This document shows, piece after piece, positions 46,826 to 59,696 of a stretch of 64,000 nt of DNA. Source of the stretch: Platycnemis pennipes. Lineage: Eukaryota; Arthropoda; Insecta; Odonata; Platycnemididae. The DNA lies in NCBI GenBank assembly GCA_933228895.1, contig OW121848.1, forward strand, positions 100,707,470-100,771,469. The letters are read 5' to 3'. Each line of letters begins with the position of its first letter. The first letter of the stretch is position 1. Made by a program: the position numbers and the translations under genes. The notes under the pieces were generated by a model. That model was not told the DNA's origin. It was given only the letters and a program-made list of their open reading frames with translations, and searched no databases.

Positions 46826-49504
46826 GAATTAGCTTTATCAAAAGACTGTCTGCATTAGAAAAACCAACAATAATTAGTAGTTGAGTAGCCTCTATGTAGA
46901 AGACTGTGGTCATAGCTCACTAGAAACAAGGCGCGGGACAGGAAGGAGATACGTTTCACCCACATTAACCATGCTCATTCGTCACATCCTATTTTCTTCT
47001 TTCCAACTCCCCGCTGTTCTCGTTACTGTTCCCACATTCGCTACCCAGGAATTAAGTTACTAGCAAATTTCGCTCATTTTGGCCCCACAAGTCGCAAAGA
47101 AAGTCAACGCTGACGAGAGTTCTGGCGAGCCCGAAAATACCATGTTCTCTAGATTGAACCCTATTAAGGTGGCTCCATCGAATTATGAAGTAGATGTCAT
47201 TTTTGTGAAAATTTCAGGACACATCATTTTTTGGCCCTTCTATCGATTGGCAATAAAATAATTTGGCCTTTCCATAATATATTTGAAGAAAAAAGAAGTT
47301 GAAAATCAGGTATTTTATACGTGGCTATACGGCAGAGCATGGCTGTTGCAGTAAAATTTGCAGATTAATAATGTAAATAGAAGTGTCGTTTTGACGAAAA
47401 ACTAATACAAGATGCGCAATTTTATGTAGAATTTAGCATCGTAAAAAAGTGCTCGCCTTACCACACTTGTTTAATTGATATTTGTGCTCGTTGCTCGTTT
47501 GTGATCGTTTTCGAGCAAATGTTTGCTCGAAAAAGAAGCAGAAAAGCCTTAGTTACATGAAAGTGGCGCTACAGTATGCTGTTATCATTGGCAATGGTAC
47601 TTGTGATGGAACATGTTTACAAACCTAATTACTAACTTAATTTAGGAATATACCTTACCAAGGTCCTTATTATATTTTTTATGTAATTTAAATATTTCAT
47701 TGGTTATTGATATGGTGTAATTAATACCAATGCTTCCAAATAGTAGCAGCGGCATTGTTGCCAAACAGGTTTCAAAAATATCAATAATATAAAAATTCAA
47801 AACAAAGAGTTGTATTTGAAAGGGAGAAGTTTAAAACTGAGTAAAAACGATATTTAATCTATTTTCGAATACGTATTAGTGGGATTGAGCATGTATTCTC
47901 ACTTTGTAAATTAAACGTGGCAACAACACGTCAGTCATGTTCCAAAGTCAAAATGAGTTCAAAGAGCTCGTAAAAAATAGAATGCAACTACAACGCGCTA
48001 TAAAATATCACAGTCATACAATTATAGTGCATGCGTTATCACCCTATAGATGATTTTCCATATAGGTGTTTTTCTGAATCGGTATGTATTCTTTAAATAA
48101 AACAGCTCTTTTACGGGATATTGAATCGCGGAGTCACGGCGGAACCTCCTTAAAACTGCATAAGTAATAGATTATATTCATTTCCATTTGATATATTCCA
48201 TTTTTTTAAGCATTGTACTAGATGAAATCAAAATTTTATTAAAGCATCATCCTTTTCAATTATTCCTCATATAGTCAGAGTAGTACATGGATGAAAATTT
48301 TTAGAACTATAACAATTTAATATTCATTGTATTACTCATTCCCAAAATCATTGCAAACTACAATTCCATAAGCATAATGTATGTACTTGACAAATCCTTG
48401 TATGTACCACTGTACCACTGTATGATTAGACCCAGAGGTTATGCAATGAAAAATCCGTTAATACTCTTTAGAAAACATATATCCGCGACTCAAATTAAAG
48501 ACGTCTTCAATGCTATGGTACCTGGGGAAGTGTGAGCGACTCCTCTACTATTGTATCGTTTGCATATAATTACTAAATAGAGGTCCTATTAAATGTAATT
48601 AAGCTGATCCCGAACTTAAGTCCACTGACTTCCATTTGGCTGAATTGAAAGTAAAAAAAAATAACTCAATTTAACATTTCGCTAATGAGTTTCTACATAT
48701 TTGAGGATCACTCCACGTTTCGTAACAATATTTCTGGACTTTTTTAGGCGTCGGGAGGTTACTTCTGCACTGCTATGGAAAAAATTCGAGAGAAACCCAT
48801 ATCACTTCTCATAAAAATTTAATGCGGAGGCATTTAACAGAGCCTCGCGTGTGTCCCTGGAGAAAAAAGAATTTCTAATGAATAAAAGGGGTTTTCACTC
48901 GTATAAAAATGGAAAAATTGAAACCTTTCTGTTTTCTGCCACCAATTGACAATCAAATGTTAGAGAAGAGAGTTTATTGCGTTTATAGAGGGTTTTACTT
49001 TCTCCCAGGGGCTTTTTCTAGGGGGCTGAAACATGGACATGTTATTTTTATTACAGTTAACTTTTCTTAATTGTGGAAAATTATTACATGCGAAAGTATC
49101 GCATTATGGACACAAATTACTTTTGCGACTGTGTGCTAGCTATATGATAAAATCGAAATTAAAACCTCCCAGCTATATGTTACATCACAATAAAAACATC
49201 TAACAAAACTTTCAATCGCCTATTCAGAAAACTTCGTATCCTACGGAATACCTACCTATATTCCTCAAAGGGCGTGATAATTATGCTCAATGTATGACTA
49301 CACATGTAAGTTTGACGATAAATGCGATTGAGTCAATAATAATAATTAACTGCTATAAAATAGATAACACAACGCTTTTCCGTAAAATAATTTTACTTAT
49401 TTTTGGGAATTTCAACACGCAAATAAATGGATACATCGTAATTTAGAATAAACCTTTGATTAGTTTTATATTTCATGAATTCAGAATTAATAATAGACAC
49501 AATT
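46826..49504. other. AT-rich stretch with one palindrome
   Basis: No credible gene. A perfect 12 bp palindrome at 47508-47533 is listed separately. The small frames at 46,881-47,261 are not recognisable. Confidence 0.55.
47508..47533. repeat. Perfect palindrome, 12 bp arms
   Basis: TTTTCGAGCAAA (47508-47519) and TTTGCTCGAAAA (47522-47533) flank TG. Just upstream, GTGCTCGTTGCTCG repeats the GCTCG word, so the site could be a cluster of protein-binding half-sites or the remnant of a palindromic element. Confidence 0.75.
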
Positions 49505-49640
49505 TTTAGCCAACCCCAGCCGGGCAGCCAGGTAGCATGCCGGCTAGACAATCAAAACAGCGGGTTCGAATTCCGACTCGGGTAGATATCATCGACATCT
49601 ACAGGTTTTGAAGGTGTTAGTAGGGGGTGAAAACTCAGAA
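49505..49640 (+). mobile_element. tRNA-derived SINE-like element
   Basis: GGGCAGCCAGGTAGCATG at 49522 resembles box A and GCGGGTTCGAATTCCGACTC at 49559 contains a near-perfect box B. About 27 bp separate them, which fits a tRNA-like promoter. No cloverleaf of a working tRNA is evident. A body of about 80 bp, ending around GAAAACTCAGAATC, is possible. Confidence 0.55.
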
Positions 49641-49882
49641 TCACCATACATGCACCACGTGCATTTAACTAAGATGCAAAATACAACTAGAATCATGGAT
49701 GTGGATATTGTATACTACTGAGGATTAAGCGCTGACGTTAAATACTACGTTATGACCTTGGAGAAACAACTAACAACTATTGGAAACACCCCTAGCCTTG
49801 CTTTAAACGCATTCTCTTCCCCGCAGGAATTTACGAAAGTTATTTTCTGAACAAAACGTTGTCTATTAAGTTTTATTATTAG
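49641..49882. other. Short unassigned stretch
   Basis: AT-rich DNA between the SINE-like module and the LINE 3' end; nothing recognised. Confidence 0.5.
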
Positions 49883-49938
49883 CCACCCTCTGCCACACAC
49901 CCTCGCGGTGGCTTGCGGGGTATCACGTAGATGTAGAT
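49883..49938 (+). mobile_element. Very short CR1/L2-type LINE 3' end
   Basis: About 56 bp match the last bases of the LINE at 41.3 kb: CCACACACCCTCGCGGTGGC is identical, followed by TTGCGGGGTATCACGTAGATGTAGAT against TTGCAGGGTATCGTGTAGATGTAGATG. It is therefore the extreme 3' end of the same or a sister family, 5'-truncated at the point where only the tail was copied. It has one or two GATGTA-type tail units. Confidence 0.8.
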
Positions 49939-52900
49939 TACTCAAATTAGTGAAACTTATTCCATTCATTGGGGACTGCTAGGTAGTCCGAAAATCACGG
50001 CGCGCTCTTACTCTATGCGAAGTGGTTAACGTCGCTTAAGAGAGCATTATTATGTTCCAGAATTACTAATTTGAACGCATAGAAATACTATCATTATCAT
50101 TGCGTTCGTGCTCGCACAAGTCAGATTGGTCAATCATTGCCTGTAATGCTGTAAATTGTAGTGGAAAGAGCAAGGCATTGAGAAATAGGAAGAGGAACTG
50201 GGATTAAGCAGTTGGTACGAACATACAGCTGCTTCTTTTTAATTGGAATTTTTTAATCTATTGGGCTATTTGGTTGAAAATTGAATGCATATATTCATGG
50301 AATTTTGCAAAACATCGTGGTCTCATTTCAAAAGCCACTCCCAAAACCATCTCAATTAGGAATTCTTCCGTGAAATATTTCACCATCATGATAACTACTT
50401 AGCACACTACATATAATCAATAGTTTTCTCTAATGATATCACAATTAAAATTCATTCTATCATTAGGTCATAATCCATTTGTGAGGCTCCAAAGTTAGCG
50501 AAGGCAGCTTGATTTTTTTTTGCACTACACGACGTTATACTAATTCATGGTTCCCTCCCAGTTTCTACACGAATACAAGACCTGCCATGCTATAAATATA
50601 TTATGAATCATATTTCCCTTACCCCTTAGTAAAAGAAATCCTTCTTAAATTCTACAAGTTTCTCAATAAGTGCGTCCGGTTTCATCCACGAGGTAATCTT
50701 CACTTACAGGTTCACGTAAATTCATGATGGGTTTGAAGCTAATACTGGAGCACATAGAAAAGTAATCATAGACGTACAAAATATCGCTTTCTTTTATCAC
50801 GAAATAATTCCAGAATTCTTGTAGTAAGTTAGATATTTTACCCCTTTTATTGCACTATTTGTATGCCTGGCTAGGGTTTGGCATTCGCCTTTAGGGAAAG
50901 TATAACTTAAAATTAAAAATCATCAACCCAACATTATTACCCGAGATGCACATGGCTGTTGTGTTTGAACTTGCAACCTTAGGATTACCGAGCTGAAGCA
51001 TTTCAGTAAAGGCGACCGAAGCTTAGATTGTATTTGTTTTCATATTATCTATTTACAGGTCTCCTCTACACGGCGGCTATTCAAGCGTCTGTGATATTTC
51101 TGAAAATGAAAGATGAAACCTGTGAAAACATTTTTTCCCTTAACTAAAACGCTTAGTTTAATAAAAAATAAATTGAATAATGATGAGTTAAAGCCAAAGT
51201 TGTCGGTAATTAGCTTGAGATTACGGTAGCCTAACCGTGTTATATGATTTTGTTATAAATCAAACCATATTTCCTCATTCATTAATCATGAGAAACTCCA
51301 TCCAACGGATTATTTGAAAATTCACTCCTCGAGAAAATTTGCACACATACAATGCATTTTAGACTCACGTAAAGATAATCACACAATTTGGATGAATTTA
51401 GCCACGAAACTCAACATGGAGGAAAAGTTTCTCCCCTTCACTCTTAGGGGCAGGCTTTTCTCAAATCTCATTTACATTTCCTTTATGATCACTCTTCCAT
51501 CCTCTTTTCCTTAATGTTCTCCCACCCTTAACCTTCATCTCCCCTCACTTCGTAGCATAAATTTTATTTATGTAAAAACTTTTCCCATGTTTTCCTCTTT
51601 TCGTTGTTACACCGATAACTAAAATACACTCTCTCAGGTGGAGCATCTTATGCAGGTGTTGGAAATCTACGCCCAAAAAAGGGTTTCAATCACAGCGTGT
51701 AACGGCTAAAAAGTATGTTACAATGTTGTTATCAACAACGAAATGAGCCTGGTGGACTAAAGAGAGCACCTGCAACATGGTAAAATCAAGAATTGGAAGA
51801 AACTGAAATCTACCACCCTCGATGTTCAAAAAACTGTTTTGTTAGTCAAAAACCATTTGAGCTTGTTATGGAGAACGTTTCCTATTACTCAACTTTGCTC
51901 AACTGTACCATCTAATTGATGTAATACCTGCTTTCTCCCACCTTCCACTTCCAATTACATCATTCAAGTGTAATTTATCCTTCCATTTGACCTATACTAT
52001 ATATATTATTGGAGTTTCTGGGGGCAAAATGGCCATCAGAGATAATTTATATGGACAGTCATACATCTCTCTCTCCATCTCCGATGTGTCAGAGGCAAGG
52101 TGATCAAGAATTGGCATGAACGCAACGCATTTACATCACCGCAATGCAAAAAGTGATTGACGAAGCGAAATCCAAATTAGTAGAGTATGAAAGTAAGGTG
52201 ATCCTACTAGGTAAGCGTAAACAGATTCTGCTAGGAAAGTTAATATTAATATTTTTCATGCTGCTCTTGAATAGGAAGCTAATATGATGGAATCTAAAGT
52301 ACGGTCACTACCAAAACACTAAAATAAATTGCTGCAGTGAAAGCAAAGATATTCGTGCCAAATTAGAAAAAAATATACCATGTAAGAAAATGTCTAATCG
52401 CGTTATAGTTAACATCATGCGTTTAAATTTGCTTAACTACGTAATGCGACAAACAAGTTTTCATGTACACTAGGTAGATAATTGGATTTGACGCAACGGT
52501 AAAGAGTTAATAATCTTCTTAGGTAGAGACGTTGAGCGTTCAATGAAGGGCAACTGGAGTCGAATGGTGACCTTTTCAATGCCGACACTGTTAAACAATA
52601 AGTTAATTAAAATTAATTAAGCTCAAAATTTCTATCTTGCTCTGTATAAATTTTACCACACCGAATCCAGCGAGACTAATATGAAAAGATAACAATTTTC
52701 AATGCAGAAATTAATCGCCTTTGTACCACTGCAACTAAGCCACAGAGCAAGTACGTGAGAAAAAAGTGTTCAGGTTTAGTGACCTGGGAAATAACAGCAG
52801 CCCGTTACTTGAAATTTTGATGTCAACGTCTTCTTAAACATCCCCTGCTTCCACTTCTCATTTAGAGAACTCGTTCCAGATAATCATGTCCTCCAAATCT

Positions 52901-52969
52901 TCAACTCTATATTTTGCTGCCGCCCTCGAATAACCTCACCTCCGAACGATAATGAGAGTATATCGTGTT
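49939..52969. other. AT-rich stretch without a recognisable gene
   Basis: Gene-free AT-rich DNA. An acceptor-like site (TTTTCATATTATCTATTTACAG) ends at 51059 but is followed by no convincing exon. Weak box-B-like words near 50,970 lack partners. Confidence 0.55.
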
Positions 52970-53870
52970 CTTTCAGTCTGGGATAATCCGGTTCCTAAGC
53001 ATTAAATGAAATCGGGTGGACACGCTCCCCAAAGGCTTCTTCCCTTGCACACCACCACTCTCTCTCTCGTGCCCTGTCTGCAAAACGCCAAAGCGCATTG
53101 ATTCACCGCCGAAACAAAAAGCATCAAAAGGTAACTCTGCGAAGGAGACGCATAGGTTAGAAAGGGTAGGAATACGTAATGAAGCATCAAAGTGATGGGG
53201 GCGTTGACCAAGGCGCCGAGTGTTCATCACCGTTCCCTATGGCCAGACTGCGGGCACACACATCGACTTTGGCGCTTATAAGCGCGGCGGATGAATCGGC
53301 GCGGTACGACGGAAATCAGCTTTCAACTGTCTCTCCTCCTCTCTTTCTTTCCTCTATTGCCTGCGGTGAAAGCAGTTTCCCCTCTTCCTGAGAGGCGCTC
53401 AAGCTGCTTGCGGCGTCGGCTGACTCCGAGGGGTAGCTTACGTCCCGGCGTCAAGAGTCTTAAGAGGGACTGTTTTTGAGGGAGGGGGACGCGCAAAAGG
53501 ATTGCTCCAGACAGCTGCGTTCGGGATTTTCTCGAGGGGAAACCGACTCGGTCCTTTCCGATTCCCGCAACCCAAAAAGCCATCTCCACCACGTCAGCCG
53601 GGCCCTTTCATGCAATCGGCCTGCGCCCACCGAACACTCTTTCCCTCCATCCGAACCCCGTTCTTCTTCAGCGCACCAAATCCGGTACGTGCTAACATTT
53701 TCCATCTCCCGCCTTTTTCAGCGGTGCCTTCCCTGACAGTCAAACGGCTACCAATAGCACCCTTCCTGCAATCCTCACGACATGCCATTAACACCTCTGC
53801 ATCCGTAATCCTTTCAGCAACTATCTACCGCGGCTTCCCAGGAGCATTAATTCGTCGGTCTCTTGCCAGC
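52970..53870. repeat. GC-richer island
   Basis: CG-containing and C/T-rich DNA bounded by AT-rich flanks. Frames up to 124 codons overlap on both strands and are not recognisable, so none is called. Confidence 0.5.
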
Positions 53871-55749
53871 ATTTGAGTTTACATACTAAGATCGAGTACA
53901 TGGAACCAGCGGTGCGTCGACAGATGAACAGAGTTTAGAATGAACGTAAATTGGGATTATAACTTACTCTCATTTTTGTTTCAGTCTATAAAATTCCCAA
54001 ATATATAGGAGTTGCTATTACACTGCGTTTCCCACTTTATTGTGTGACTTGCCAATAGCTAGGCTTGGCTTCATAAAGAGCTTCATCAATGATCAACGAA
54101 CCATTTCAAAGCCCGTAAATTAACATATTTCACATTACCACACGTTCTTGAAACTAATGAAAGCGTACACAACAGTTACTTTTTGTTGTAAGAGAAAACA
54201 CAACTATGCTAATTTTATAAATCAATCCCAAATAAACATGGTATACATAAACACCTACTCTATAATTCACGAGAGGCATCATGAATTATCTACACACCCC
54301 TACTGCGTGATGTCTATATACGGATAATCGTACGTTATAATACATGAGTAAATGCTCAATCACTGTTGAAACGCTAGTAATAAAAATCCTACCATTTAAA
54401 TAGTAAAAAGCTAATTTATTTATCGATGGAATATTTCATTGCATGGAATTTTCCATGAACCGAGCATATTAAATGGCGAATTATGCAAAAGTAAACAAGA
54501 CACCGCAAAAGGGACATATAGGTATATTGCAGAGCACTTATTACAATGAATGAGGGTAAACCCCTTAACAATATTAGAACTTTAAAATGAATATATGTGC
54601 AATATTTTTCTTTCAAATGAAACGCCATTACACGACGAATATTAAATGCATGATCCGTTGATCTAGTTTATGGTGGGAAGAATTTAGACCGTCAGAAAAG
54701 GTTCTTAACTACACAAAAACAGTGATGTTTTAAAAGTACCTAACACTGTAGTTCCATATCATTATTAAGCGCTTCAGAAAAGCGTGATTCATCTAAGTTA
54801 CTTTGAATGTAAATAGTGATCGCAGAATATGGAAACTTAAGTTTCATTTACATGTGATGGATTGCAAAATTGAAAGTTCATAATTTAAAAAATAATTGGC
54901 GAAGAACTCAATATGATGCTGTAAATAAAATTTATTGGCGGAAGACAGATGGAAACTCATCCCTCTAACTTATCAATGGGTAAAATCAAGTACAGTATGT
55001 TTCTACTCTCTCAGCCTTCAGAACTTACTGTCAATACCGAGTGATAATATATTAAAATCATTGTTAAATTAAGCCAACTTTCCGTTATGAGGAGAAAAGG
55101 TTTATTCAAGCACCTGCTACACTAGAGCACCTACAGGTATAGGGAGCGATATATCACTTTCATACACGTGAGCTGGATATAAAGCCGCAAAAAATACCTG
55201 TTTTCGAGTGAGAGTCGTAATTCAGACTGAATTTTCCATTATGGATATGAAGCGCGGACGCATAAAAAATTGATTATTTGGGGCTCGGGCTCGAATTTAT
55301 AACCTCTCAGTGGATACCTACGCTGCGATTATAATTCAGATAAAAGCGGTAACCAAAGGCTATTAACATAGCATAATAAAGAATCAATGTCTACATAAAT
55401 TTATTTATATTCGCGCCCTGCCAAAAAAAACTTAAATGGAGATCTAAAGTCATTTACAATCTGAATTAACTCGGGTAGAAATATTTAATTACATGTGAAG
55501 CGGATGCCAAAGAGTTGCTAATTTTCTCAATAGGTAGCTCTTTGACTGCATTCACAACTGAAAAAGCAATCAGCGACAGTCATAAAATTAGTCATCCCAC
55601 AAACAGGATTCTTTAACACTCCTTCAGCGATATATTATTTTCTCACTAATACCTACTATTTGTGATTATTTATGATTGGAATATTAAAGAGAAAAATTTA
55701 GAGCAGAAATTTTAGCTAAACACTATATATTCGATACCCAATACCTATG
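53871..55749. other. AT-rich stretch left of the RTE element
   Basis: No credible gene. A minus-strand box-B-like GGTTATAAATTCGAGCCC near 55,290 could be a decayed SINE head but has no clear box A. Confidence 0.55.
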
Positions 55750-58090
55750 GTAGCACATATTATTATTATTATTATAAGTATTCTACCGGTGAAGGTAGGT
55801 TTAAATGGACATTTAATTCTTCCCACCCCCTAAATTTCACACGATGTCCCTCTTCAGCCCCTCATACCTTCTGCCACCTATCATTCCATCCAAGCTACCC
55901 GTTCTTCTTCTCCCTCTTCCCCGCTTACCCAACACTCTTCCCTCAATCACTTCCTTCAAAACACCATCCTCTTTTATTACCTTTTCCATCCACACCTTCT
56001 GCCTTCTCCTAATTTCATCTATCAAATTTCTTTCCTCTCCTACCAATTCTAGCACTTCATCGTTCGTCTTCCTTTCGACCCACTTTATTTTCTCCATTCT
56101 TCTCCACACCCACATTTCAAAAGCCCTAAGTCTATTTTCATCTTCTTTTCGCAAAGCCCACGTTTCCGCCCCATATAGTGCAACGCTCCATATTAAACTT
56201 TTCACTAGTCTTTTCTTCACTTCCCTACTCAAGGCCCCTGTCATTAGCTCACGCCTACGAGTAAAGGCTTCTTTTGCCAATGCAATTCTCCTTCTCACTT
56301 CAATGCTGCTATACCCTTTTTCTTCCAGCACACTACCTAGATAGGTAAATTGCTCTACCTGCTCTAGCTTCTGACCTCCCACTTTTATCATTATGCTGGC
56401 TCTTTTTGTTCTTGAAAACCGCATTACTTTCGTTTTCTTCTGGTTTATCTTCATCCCGTATCTTTCGCACTGTCCCTGCAACGCATCCAGCATTTTTTGC
56501 AAGCCACGGGCAGACTGGCATACTAGCGCTTGGTCATCCGCAAACCTCACTGATTTTATCAATTTCCCCCCGACCTTCACTCCAGCCTCCAGTTCATCCC
56601 AAGCCCTTCTCACCATTTCCTCCGAGTATATGTTGAAAAGTACCGGTGATAAAGGACAGCCTTGCCTAACTCCCCTCCCTATTGTTGCCCAATCCGATTC
56701 TCCATCTGCTACTCTCACTTGCGCCTTCTGCGCCATATATAAATTCCGAATCAGTCTCCTGTCTCTCCAGTCTACTCCTATCTTCCGCAATATTTCCATT
56801 AACTTGTCCCACCTCACTCTGTCGAACGCCTTTTCGAAATCAACAAAGCACGCGAATACGTCCTGATTGTATTCTAGGTTCCTTTCCACTAGTATTCTCA
56901 TCACTGCAATCGCATCCCGAGTGGCCCTCCCCTTCCGAAATCCAAACTGATCCTCACCTAGGAATTCATTTGCTCTCTTTTCCATTCTCCTATTGATGAT
57001 TCTAAGCACTACCTTTGCCGCACGAGGAATCAAACTTATCGTTCTATAGTCTTCACATTCCTTTGTCACCCTCTTTTTCGGTATAGGTATCAGCACGGTT
57101 TTTACAAAATCCTCCGGCCAAGCCCCCTCCTCGTATATTTTACGAACAAGTTCATAAAATCTGTCCCTTCCTCCTTTTCCTAGGTTCTTCAGAAGCTCAG
57201 CTGGGATGCTATCAACCCCCACCGCTTTTCCTGCCTTCATTTCTCGCAGTGCCTTCTCTATCTCACTATCCAGTATTCCGGGGCCCACGTCATCCTGATC
57301 TACGTCCTTTTCCTCTTCTATGTCCAAGTTGCTAGGCCTATTTTCGCTATCATACAGTTCCTCAACATATTCCCTCCAACGACGTTGGATCTCCTCTGGC
57401 TCCATTGCTAAATTTCCCTTTCTGTCTTTGATGCACGGGACCGTTTTCCATTTCTTATTTCCCGATAACATTCTAACCTTTGAGTACAGACTGCCTATTT
57501 CTCCTTCTCTCTGGAGTCTCTCCAGCTCCTCGCATTGCCGACTCCACCACTTTTCTCTTGCTCTCTTTGTATCTCTCCTAAGCCTGTTGTTAATCTCCTT
57601 ATAACGCCTTTTGCCTAGCTCTGTATTTACATTTTTCCCTTTCCTTCTTTCGTCTATCCTTTCCATCATTTCCGCTGTTACCCACGGTTTCTTGATCCTC
57701 CTAGTGTCTACTGTTCCTATTGTTTTCTCCGCTGCTTTTTTTATGCCCGTCTTTATCATTTCCCATCTTTCATCTATTGTTCCTCTTCCCCCCTCTTCCC
57801 TCATGCATCTATCCACAATCTCCTGGTATTCCCTCCTCTTCCCTCCAATCAGTGCTCCTACATCCCACCTTTTTATTTTCCTTCCTACTTTCAACCTCTT
57901 TAGTCTCATCTCACATTTCATCACCACCAAGTTATGGTCGGAGTCGGCATCTGCAGCTGGGAAACTATGCGAGTTCTTTACACTATTTCTGAATCTTTGC
58001 CTAATCATGATGTAGTCTAATTGGTACCTTCCAGTATCCCCCGGCATTTTCCACATAGCACACATATGGACTTTTACACGTAGCACATAT
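55750..58090 (-). mobile_element. Young RTE-type LINE, 5'-truncated, with 11 bp target-site duplication
   Basis: The element proper (55761-58079) is flanked by two perfect copies of GTAGCACATAT (55750-55760 and 58080-58090). On its own strand it begins inside the endonuclease domain, carries a continuous endonuclease/reverse-transcriptase frame, has only about 60 bp of 3' untranslated sequence and ends in a TAA-trinucleotide tail next to the duplication. All of this is typical of RTE-clade elements that integrate by target-primed reverse transcription. The intact frame and perfect duplication indicate a recent event. The promoter and most of the endonuclease are lacking, so it cannot launch new copies by itself. 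Confidence 0.92.
55837..58079 (-). CDS. RTE-type endonuclease (C-terminal end) and reverse transcriptase
   Basis: About 746 sense codons of element origin, uninterrupted to the stop. The open frame begins further upstream in host DNA (58134), so its first 18 or so codons are not part of the element. Counting from that start: the endonuclease tail with YQLDYIMI (37-44) and SDHNLVV (65-71); a basic linker; reverse transcriptase with AVGVDSIPAELL (304-315), FGFRKGRATRDA (397-408), motif A VDFEKAFDRV (431-440), motif B VRQGCPLSP (489-497), motif C FADD (531-534) and YLGS (598-601); then the C-terminal ALYGAETWALRKEDE and KIKWVERKTNDEVLELVGEE blocks shared by RTE-type proteins. The catalytic Asp residues of the polymerase are all present. 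No native start codon or complete endonuclease remains. Confidence 0.88.
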
Positions 58091-58097
58091 ATGGACT
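58056..58097. repeat. Imperfect direct repeat across the 5' junction of the RTE element
   Basis: CACATAGCACACATATGGACT (58056-58076) inside the element resembles CACGTAGCACATATATGGACT (58077-58097) in the flanking host DNA, which includes the target-site duplication. The likeness of an element segment to its own target may reflect microhomology or a template jump at the end of reverse transcription, or chance. Confidence 0.7.
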
Positions 58098-59515
58098 GGC
58101 AAAAATCTGGCATCAAGAAGAAAAGTATTGTCATAATTGATGAGTTTTCATTTTATTTTGAAATCAGAAGATAACATTTTCCCAATCCCTATTGGTCAAT
58201 GCCAGTAAAAAAAATTGGTACACTACGACGATATATTCTTTAAAAGCTCTGATAATGTCAAAACAAATAGTATTTCATTCATTAATGAGCATAAAGCTCC
58301 ATAGATCTCTAAATTATGTTAATTATTCAAAACTCACTTATTTACAAATGTTTCTCATCTTACAATTTTTTCGCTAAGAAGTGAAATTTGCATGTAGTAA
58401 CAAGGAAGATTATGAATATATCCCAAGACCCAATGCTTGTGAATGATGATAGAGCACCGCAGAAATGAAGGTACAGTCTGTAATGTACCTGAAGCTAATT
58501 GGCATTCAACGATAGTCATTGGCAATGAGATTTAGTTTTCAGTAAACACTCTATTCTAGCGGAATCAAATCCATACTGGAAGAACAGAGGAAAGTTAAGC
58601 AACTAGGCCTACTAAGTCCAGGTTAGGTACTACCTGCATTAGACGCAAAACGTCTCATGTAGAAAGATATTAAAATAAACATCAAAACACGTGGGAAGTA
58701 GCAGGTAGTACAAAAATGGGCCTTATAGCCTGTGCAAGTGTTTTCCGCATTAGAATGATCACTAAAAACCTATAGACGAGAGGTAATTTGGTGAATTAAT
58801 TTCGTATGAATAGAATAATGATTGAGGGTTCGCGCTGTTCCAAGTTTCCCAATACCTTTTTTAACAAAACTTTTATTTTATCAAAATAATACCTTCATAT
58901 AGTTCCATTCCTAGATATGTTTAAATTATTGGATGTCCGTAGGGTAGTTGAATCCCTTCCGACTAAATTAGTAAAAACTTGTAATTTACGGATGGAAAAT
59001 TGACCGTGGGTCCACACTGAACAGAGATTAAGTCCATCCAAAGCAACCCTCGTTGCTCTTATCCCATATTGGGAGAAAATTAGACATCCATCCATTCTTA
59101 AAAATGCCACACTCCTACAAATTCTTTCCAAACTTGCAGGGAAAAATGAAAAGGAAGATTACGAGTAAGATCTTCTAAAGGGCAAATGAAAATGATGGCT
59201 AAACGTATGGAATCGAAGAAACTAAATACATGGAAGTTAACTGAAAGGAAAAGATAATAAATTGCAGCGTCAAACCAAGACTGACAATGATCAAAAAACA
59301 GAAGTTATTAAGAAATAAGAAGAAATCATGAATCAGAAAAACCTGTAATTAGTAGCAGTATTAGAGTAGAATTTGGTTTTAACGTCCGCCGACATGTTAA
59401 AGTTATATCATATCGTAATACCTTATATTCTAATTCAAGAACTTCGAACTAGCAACGAAAAAATCAACAAGTTACACCCTGCTATTCACAATATTTCCAG
59501 AAAGAAAATAATCAT
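58091..59515. other. AT-rich stretch without a recognisable gene
   Basis: AT-rich DNA. The frame at 58895-59131 (78 codons, minus) is not recognisable. Confidence 0.55.
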
Positions 59516-59518
59516 TCA

Positions 59519-59628
59519 CCTTGACCGAAATTCGAACCTGGAACCCCGATGGGAAAAGGACTTGGTTGAACTGGTTAAAACACCTATCTGAAGTCATGGG
59601 TTACGGTTTCGAGTACTGGTCAATATAT
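59519..59628. mobile_element. Inverted pair of tRNA-like (SINE) heads
   Basis: On the plus strand TGGTTGAACTGGTTAAAACACC followed by GGTTACGGTTTCGAGTACTGG has box A and box B character. On the minus strand GGTTCCAGGTTCGAATTTCGG is also a good box B. The outer arms (59519-59545 and 59602-59628) are imperfect reverse complements of about 25 bp. This could be two head-to-head SINE heads or one palindromic derivative. Confidence 0.5.
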
Positions 59629-59696
59629 TTGTTTTTTTTCTCTTTGTAAATTTCGTCATTGAGCCAAATATCCTCATAAAAAAGACAAGCTCAACG

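Noticed and set aside
50935..51030. tRNA-like module on the minus strand
   Set aside because: A box-B-like word exists but box A is poor and spacing is off.
51036..51150. Exon after the acceptor-like site at 51059
   Set aside because: Stops appear within about 20 codons in the frames checked and no donor follows.
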